From assembly GCA_027038385.1 (NCBI GenBank), contig JALVXE010000139.1:1-19568 (forward strand): a stretch of DNA of 19,568 nt, given 5' to 3'. Position 1 is the first letter of the stretch. The number at the start of each line of letters is the position of its first letter. The notes under the pieces are model-generated. The model had not been told where the DNA came from and ran no database searches. It saw only the letters and a program-made list of their open reading frames with translations. Source of the stretch: Thermotogaceae bacterium (GTDB lineage: Bacteria > Thermotogota > Thermotogae > Thermotogales > Thermotogaceae). Of the stretch, positions 15,756-19,568 are shown in pieces. A program made the translations under genes and the position numbers.

Positions 15756-16559
15756 ATGAGGAAGTTCATCCTCATAGCAGCCGCTCTGATATTCCTTTTT
15801 CCTTTCTACTGGATGGTTGTCGTCTCCTTCGGAACTCCTTCAGACTTCATGAAAGTTCCGATAAGATTTTTCCCATCTCACCTGAGGTTTAAAAACTATG
15901 TAGAAGCGGTCAACTACATTCCGTTTTTGAGGTATTTCCTCAATACGCTTTACATATCCACGCTCGTCACGTTCGGGAGTGTGATTTCTTCATCTTTTGT
16001 AGCCTACGGATTTTCCAAAATAAAGTGGCCTGGGAGGGACGTTCTCTTTCTCATCACCCTAGGAACCATGATGCTTCCTCCAGCCGTGACGATAATTCCC
16101 CTTTACATGGAGTTCAAAAGCTTTGGATGGATAGGCAGCTTTAAGCCGCTCTGGGTACCAGCGCTCTTTGGATCAGCTTGGGCGATATTCATGTTGAGGC
16201 AGTTCTACATGGGCATACCCAACGAGCTCGTGGAGAGTGCCAAGGTTGATGGAGCAAACCACTTCACAATATGGTACAGGATCGTTCTTCCATCCTCGAA
16301 AGCTCCGCTGGCGGTTGTCGCTCTGTTCCAATTCGTGTACTCATGGAAGAATTTCTTCGGGCCTTTGATATTCCTCAGGGATCAAGACATGTACACACTC
16401 CCGCTCGGTTTGGCGTTTTTCCAGAGCAGACACGGTGGAACGGAATGGCACCTACTCATGGCTGCCGCCACGCTCACAACCCTGCCAACGCTCCTCGTTT
16501 TCATACTCGCCAGCAAGTATCTAATAGAGGGAATTAGGTTGACGTCTGGTTTGAAGTGA
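15756..16559 (+). CDS. ABC sugar transporter permease 2 (MalG type)
   Basis: The product (267 aa) is the second membrane subunit of the importer, of the MalG/UgpE type. Hydrophobic segments start with the first residues (FILIAAALIFLFPFYWMVVV). The EAA loop is at 157-179 (ELVESAKVDGANHFTIWYRI) and the tail ends in the usual SKYLIEGIRLTSGLK. The ATG follows directly on the permease 1 stop, with GGGGGTGAGAGGTGA as ribosome binding site. It is the last gene of the operon: its stop touches the stop of korC on the other strand, leaving no room for a terminator or for a fourth gene encoding the ATPase. Confidence 0.95.
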   Translation: MRKFILIAAALIFLFPFYWMVVVSFGTPSDFMKVPIRFFPSHLRFKNYVEAVNYIPFLRYFLNTLYISTLVTFGSVISSSFVAYGFSKIKWPGRDVLFLITLGTMMLPPAVTIIPLYMEFKSFGWIGSFKPLWVPALFGSAWAIFMLRQFYMGIPNELVESAKVDGANHFTIWYRIVLPSSKAPLAVVALFQFVYSWKNFFGPLIFLRDQDMYTLPLGLAFFQSRHGGTEWHLLMAAATLTTLPTLLVFILASKYLIEGIRLTSGLK

Positions 16560-17198
16560 TCACTCGAAGTTCATCATTCTCCTCTTTTTATTATGCTCCA
16601 AATGGAAAACCTTGTCGAACGCACCATATCCGTGGTCTATGGCCTTTAAATTCATGTCTACGTACTTCCTCTTCACCGTCTCCGCAACTGTATCTTTCAG
16701 GGTGTCTATGGAGACTATATCCGTCACCTTAACTAAAGCCCCGAGTCCCATCATGTTCGAAACCACATCGGTATGAAATTCCTCGAGTGATTTCTTCGCA
16801 AATGGATAACCTAGGATCTTTTTGGTTATCCTGCAAATCTCTATCGGAAAGCCTGTCGGTATGCTGTCTGGTGAACTACACGAGAACTTCTCCATGTTGA
16901 ACAGTGATGTGTCAACGAAGAATATACCGTTTTTCTTCAGAAGGTGGTAGTGCCTCAAAACAGCACTCGGATGGAGGGCGAAAAGGAGATCAAACTCTTC
17001 AGCTTTTGGGTAATCTATCCACTCGTTTGAATAGAGAACATCACAATGGCTCGGTCCTCCTCTGACCTGAGCTGTGTAGGATTGACTCTGCACAACCCAT
17101 TTTCCTTCCTTTATCAATGCCTTGGCCAAGACTATCCCCATGAGTATGTTCCCCTGTCCTCCTATACCAGCGAATCTGATGGCGATCGGGTTGTTCAT
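16560..17198 (-). CDS. korC: 2-oxoacid:ferredoxin oxidoreductase gamma subunit
   Basis: The product (212 aa) is the gamma domain of a pyruvate/2-oxoglutarate:ferredoxin oxidoreductase, which takes part in CoA-dependent oxidative decarboxylation of 2-oxoacids in the cytoplasm. Family signs are FAGIGGQGNILMG near the N-terminus, SQSYTAQVRGGPSHCDV (about 38-54) and the late segment NMMGLGALVKVT. The C-terminus carries a basic extension, LEHNKKRRMMNFE, beyond the usual end. The start ATG follows AAGGTGATCTAATC, which overlaps the korB stop, so the two are coupled. Kor is preferred over Por or Vor from the split, short-subunit layout, but the 2-oxoacid is not certain. Confidence 0.88.
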   Translation of the reverse strand: MNNPIAIRFAGIGGQGNILMGIVLAKALIKEGKWVVQSQSYTAQVRGGPSHCDVLYSNEWIDYPKAEEFDLLFALHPSAVLRHYHLLKKNGIFFVDTSLFNMEKFSCSSPDSIPTGFPIEICRITKKILGYPFAKKSLEEFHTDVVSNMMGLGALVKVTDIVSIDTLKDTVAETVKRKYVDMNLKAIDHGYGAFDKVFHLEHNKKRRMMNFE

Positions 17199-17200
17199 GA

Positions 17201-18028
17201 TTAGATCACCTTCCCCTGGGCTTTCTTTCTGACTTCTTCGTACCTGTCCAAGTAGCAGGGTTTTCCTTCCTCTTTCTTGAAGACCCCTATGACTATCTTT
17301 CCATCAAGCTCTTCCTCATTCATACTTTTGGCTTTCTCAATGGTAATGGTGTTTTCTTTGAAGTACTCCATCATCTGATAAGGCTGTGGCATGCCGTTGT
17401 ACCTTCCATAGTACGTGTGACAGTTCGTCATAACATCCACAACCGATATCCCCTTGTGCTCTATCGCTTCCTTTATATAACGAACTAGGAGGTTGTAATG
17501 ATAGACCGTGGACCTTGCAACGTACGTTGCGCCTGCCGACAGCGCCAGATTCACGATGTCGAAGGGTTTCTCTATGTGTCCATACGGCGCTGTCGAAGCC
17601 ATCTCCTCTTCTGGAGTGGTCGGAGAGTACTGACCACCTGTCATACCGTATATCATGTTGTTGAAGACTATCACGGTGAGGTCTATGTTTCTCCTGCACG
17701 CGTGTATGAAATGATTTCCTCCTATGGACGCCAAATCCCCGTCTCCACCCATCACTATTACCTTGAATTCAGGTCTTGCGAGTTTCACTCCCGTAGCAAA
17801 ACTTATCGCTCTTCCGTGGAGCGTGTGCATCGTGTTGAAATCAAGATACCCTGTAGCCCTTGAGGAACATCCGATACCCGAAACAACTGCGACCCGGTCT
17901 TTTCTGAGGTTGAGCTGGTCCACGGCTTCCAAAAACGCTTTGAGTATGATTCCGTTTCCGCAGCCTGGACACCAAACCGTTGGCCATCTGTCGATTCTGA
18001 GGTATTTGAGAAGTTCCTTCGTCTTCAA
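17201..18028 (-). CDS. korB: 2-oxoacid:ferredoxin oxidoreductase beta (TPP) subunit
   Basis: The product (275 aa) binds thiamine pyrophosphate and a [4Fe-4S] cluster and carries the decarboxylation chemistry. The N-terminal WCPGCGNGI has C20 and C23, and a further Cys is at 54 (GIGCSS). The TPP-magnesium motif spans 95-124, from GDGDLASIGGNHFIHACRR to IVFNN, followed by IYGMTGGQ. The C-terminal Cys lies in GKPCYLDRYEEV. The length fits KorB. The start is TTG, with a weak GGGGAGTGG site at the end of the dCMP deaminase gene two bases away. The expected korA (alpha) and ferredoxin-like korD are not adjacent on either side. Confidence 0.92.
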   Translation of the reverse strand: MKTKELLKYLRIDRWPTVWCPGCGNGIILKAFLEAVDQLNLRKDRVAVVSGIGCSSRATGYLDFNTMHTLHGRAISFATGVKLARPEFKVIVMGGDGDLASIGGNHFIHACRRNIDLTVIVFNNMIYGMTGGQYSPTTPEEEMASTAPYGHIEKPFDIVNLALSAGATYVARSTVYHYNLLVRYIKEAIEHKGISVVDVMTNCHTYYGRYNGMPQPYQMMEYFKENTITIEKAKSMNEEELDGKIVIGVFKKEEGKPCYLDRYEEVRKKAQGKVI

Positions 18029-18030
18029 AG

Positions 18031-18540
18031 CTATCCACTCCCCATGGATATTTTTTCAAATTCAACACCGGTTGACTTGAACAGAAAATCCGTCAGAGGA
18101 TCAGGATAATCCTCCAAATACACAACCCTCTTTATGCCGGCGTTTATTATGAGACGTGCACACACAGAACAAGGCTTGTGCGTCACGTACATCGTGGCAC
18201 CTTCCGTGGCTATTCCAAAGCGCGCTGCCTGCATCAGGGCGTTCTGCTCAGCGTGGAGCGCATAACATATCTCCTGATTTTCCCCACTCTTTATGTCAAG
18301 GTCGTCCCTTATGCACCCTATTTGATCACAATGTGGGAAGCCAGAAGGTGGCTGGTTGTATCCGGTTGAGAGTATCCTGTTTCCCCTGACTATCACAGCC
18401 CCGACTTTTCTGTGAAAGCAAGAAGATCGTTCTCTGACGAGAAGTGCTATCCTCATGAAATACACGTCCCACGGCTCTCTTGTGTCTTCAGATGTTTTCA
18501 TATCAAGTTTTTCCAGGTATCTCTTCAGTTTCTCTTTCAC
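18031..18540 (-). CDS. dCMP/cytidine-type deaminase, zinc-dependent
   Basis: The product (169 aa) resembles deoxycytidylate deaminases, which turn dCMP into dUMP for thymidylate synthesis. The zinc and proton-shuttle motif HAEQNA has H96 and E98, and PCSVCARLIINAGI has C124 and C127. The first half has KVGAVIVRGNRILSTGYNQPP, typical of this family rather than of tRNA adenosine deaminases. C71 and C76 could help a structural zinc as in phage T4 enzyme. The start GTG, three bases after the M42 stop, has only a weak AAGGG site; the ATG at residue 14 is an alternative, before REPWDVYFM. It sits within the korBC operon with no obvious functional tie. Confidence 0.88.
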   Translation of the reverse strand: MKEKLKRYLEKLDMKTSEDTREPWDVYFMRIALLVRERSSCFHRKVGAVIVRGNRILSTGYNQPPSGFPHCDQIGCIRDDLDIKSGENQEICYALHAEQNALMQAARFGIATEGATMYVTHKPCSVCARLIINAGIKRVVYLEDYPDPLTDFLFKSTGVEFEKISMGSG

Positions 18541-18543
18541 GAC

Positions 18544-19524
18544 TCACACCCTTTGAACGTAAGCGGATAAAAGCTTCACCGTGTTCTCAAAATCGCTCTT
18601 GCTTATAACTTCAGATGGCGTGTGTATATATCTCGTCGGTATGGATACCGTCGCGCTTGGTATTCCCTCTTTCGTTCTCATCAGAGCCGCGGCGTCAGTT
18701 CCTCCAAATATCAAGACCTCCATCTGGTATGGGATGCCCTCTTCTTCTGCGACCTTCACGAGCCTGTCGATTATCCTTCTGTCGCTTATCGACATCTTAT
18801 CCTTTACCTTTATCGCGGGGCCTTTTCCCATCTTCATCGAAATTCTCTTGAAAGCTTTCGGTGTGTCTGCGGAGTCCGTTACATCGATCGCTATGGCTTC
18901 TGACACGTCCACTGGATACGCGATAACCGATGAGCCGACGAGGCCGACCTCTTCCTGAACGGAAAAACCCACGTAGAACTTCCTCTTAGGGTTTTCCAAG
19001 TTCTTCACCAGCTCTACCAAGATAGCAACTCCCGATCTATCGTCCATCGCCTTCGACATCATCAGATCTTCATTTTCCACAAAAGATGAATCGTACACGC
19101 CGAACGTTCCTATCCTGGCCTTCCTACCCATGGTGTCGAGGTATAGATGGTCGAAGTTGAGGTTTGACAGAAACTTTTTGTATTCATCTGCCGTTTCGTG
19201 CTCTACACCCACGATTCCGATCGTTCCATCTTCCAAAACAAACCTTCTGAACAGCGCTGAATATGGGGACATCCCGCCAACCGGCTCTACCCTATAAAAG
19301 CCCTCTCTTATCTCGTTGGTGACAACTATACCTATCTCGTCCATGTGAGCAACGAATATAATGGGTTCTCCACCTTCGCCTTTCCAGGCTATCAGGTTTC
19401 CAACCCTGTCTATCTCGTAGCCATCCACGTGATCCTTTATCATTTCTAAAATCAGGTTTCTGATCTTTTCCTCTCTTCCGCTCGGCCCGAAGGTTTCCGT
19501 TAGCTTTCTAATTGTCTCAACCAT
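18544..19524 (-). CDS. M42-family metalloaminopeptidase (TET type)
   Basis: The product (326 aa) is an M42 aminopeptidase/deblocking enzyme, normally a cytosolic dodecamer (TET) that trims short peptides. The two-metal site is intact: H60 in VAHMDEIG, D161 in KAMDDRSG, E191 (general base) and E192 in QEEVGLVGS, D214 in AIDVTDSADTP and H301 in YIHTPSEV. The fold-typical TFGPSGREE near the N-terminus and GGTDAAA are also present. Family members are often mis-annotated as endoglucanases; nothing here supports that. The ATG has AAGGAGG about nine bases upstream, within the end of the preceding gene. It leads the segment M42-deaminase-korB-korC, with spacings of two to three bases. Confidence 0.95.
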   Translation of the reverse strand: MVETIRKLTETFGPSGREEKIRNLILEMIKDHVDGYEIDRVGNLIAWKGEGGEPIIFVAHMDEIGIVVTNEIREGFYRVEPVGGMSPYSALFRRFVLEDGTIGIVGVEHETADEYKKFLSNLNFDHLYLDTMGRKARIGTFGVYDSSFVENEDLMMSKAMDDRSGVAILVELVKNLENPKRKFYVGFSVQEEVGLVGSSVIAYPVDVSEAIAIDVTDSADTPKAFKRISMKMGKGPAIKVKDKMSISDRRIIDRLVKVAEEEGIPYQMEVLIFGGTDAAALMRTKEGIPSATVSIPTRYIHTPSEVISKSDFENTVKLLSAYVQRV

Positions 19525-19568
19525 TTTCCATTACCTCCTTGACGTACATGTCCACAACGTCGTAGTAC
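19517..19568 (-). CDS. C-terminal end of an unidentified upstream gene
   Basis: An open reading frame enters from the window edge on the minus strand and ends at TGA 19517-19519, giving the tail YYDVVDMYVKEVMENG. It overlaps the M42 start by eight bases, and the M42 ribosome binding site AAGGAGG lies inside it, as for the other coupled genes here. Sixteen residues are too few to name it. Because korB and korC downstream lack korA, an alpha subunit is one idea to test, but nothing in the residues supports it specifically. Confidence 0.6.
   Translation of the reverse strand, partial: YYDVVDMYVKEVMENG

Noticed and set aside
18544..19524. Endoglucanase (frequent label for M42 homologues)
   Set aside because: All aminopeptidase metal ligands and the catalytic Glu are present, and no glycosidase features are seen.
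1..19568. CRISPR array, tRNA, rRNA, insertion sequence or phage genes
   Set aside because: I saw no long regular repeats, cloverleaf-like sequence, transposase motifs or terminal inverted repeats. The only repeats are the short regulatory ones listed.

Overview
The window looks like a chromosomal segment of a thermophilic member of the Thermotogota. The basis is protein similarity recalled from memory: the UvrC N-terminus closely resembles that of Thermotoga maritima. It also fits the heavy use of AGA/AGG (Arg) and ATA (Ile) codons, strong GGAGGTG-type ribosome binding sites, frequent GTG and TTG starts, and very tight gene packing. Genus and species cannot be fixed from this sequence. I see no rRNA, tRNA, insertion sequence, phage gene or CRISPR array, and no gene-free stretch longer than about 180 bases.

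Layout. (1) 55-4221 holds maintenance genes: tmcAL (wobble cytidine acetylation of tRNA-Met), meaB on the opposite strand (GTPase chaperone of B12-dependent mutases), a small acidic DUF1292-like protein, and uvrC translationally coupled to it. (2) 4216-7776, minus strand, is a four-gene operon in the order iolB, dctP, dctQ, dctM: a 5-deoxy-glucuronate isomerase-type cupin followed by a complete TRAP importer, which suggests uptake and isomerisation of a uronate-like acid. (3) A 180-190 bp repeat-rich divergent region (7786-7965) separates it from an M24 'pita-bread' protein that has lost four of the five usual metal ligands. (4) 9043-11609, minus strand, encodes a B12-binding radical SAM protein followed by a ROK-family regulator. 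(5) 11719-13555 is a two-gene NAD salvage operon, pncA-pncB (nicotinamide to nicotinate to nicotinate mononucleotide). (6) 13614-16559 is a sugar-type ABC importer (binding protein and two permeases, no ATPase), preceded by a TATAAT box enclosed in a perfect inverted repeat. (7) 16560-19568, minus strand, runs: end of an unidentified gene, M42 aminopeptidase, dCMP deaminase, korB and korC. The last two are beta and gamma subunits of a 2-oxoacid:ferredoxin oxidoreductase whose alpha and ferredoxin subunits are not in view.

How the parts relate. Two transport modules (TRAP and ABC), a ROK repressor and the M24 and IolB enzymes suggest a region tuned to carbohydrate and uronate use, mixed with housekeeping genes. 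Four convergent gene pairs meet with zero to 23 bases of overlap and no visible terminators, so their transcripts probably overlap. The points most worth a second look are the partnerless iolB-TRAP operon, the motif-rich but metal-less M24 protein divergent from it, and the two structured promoter regions.
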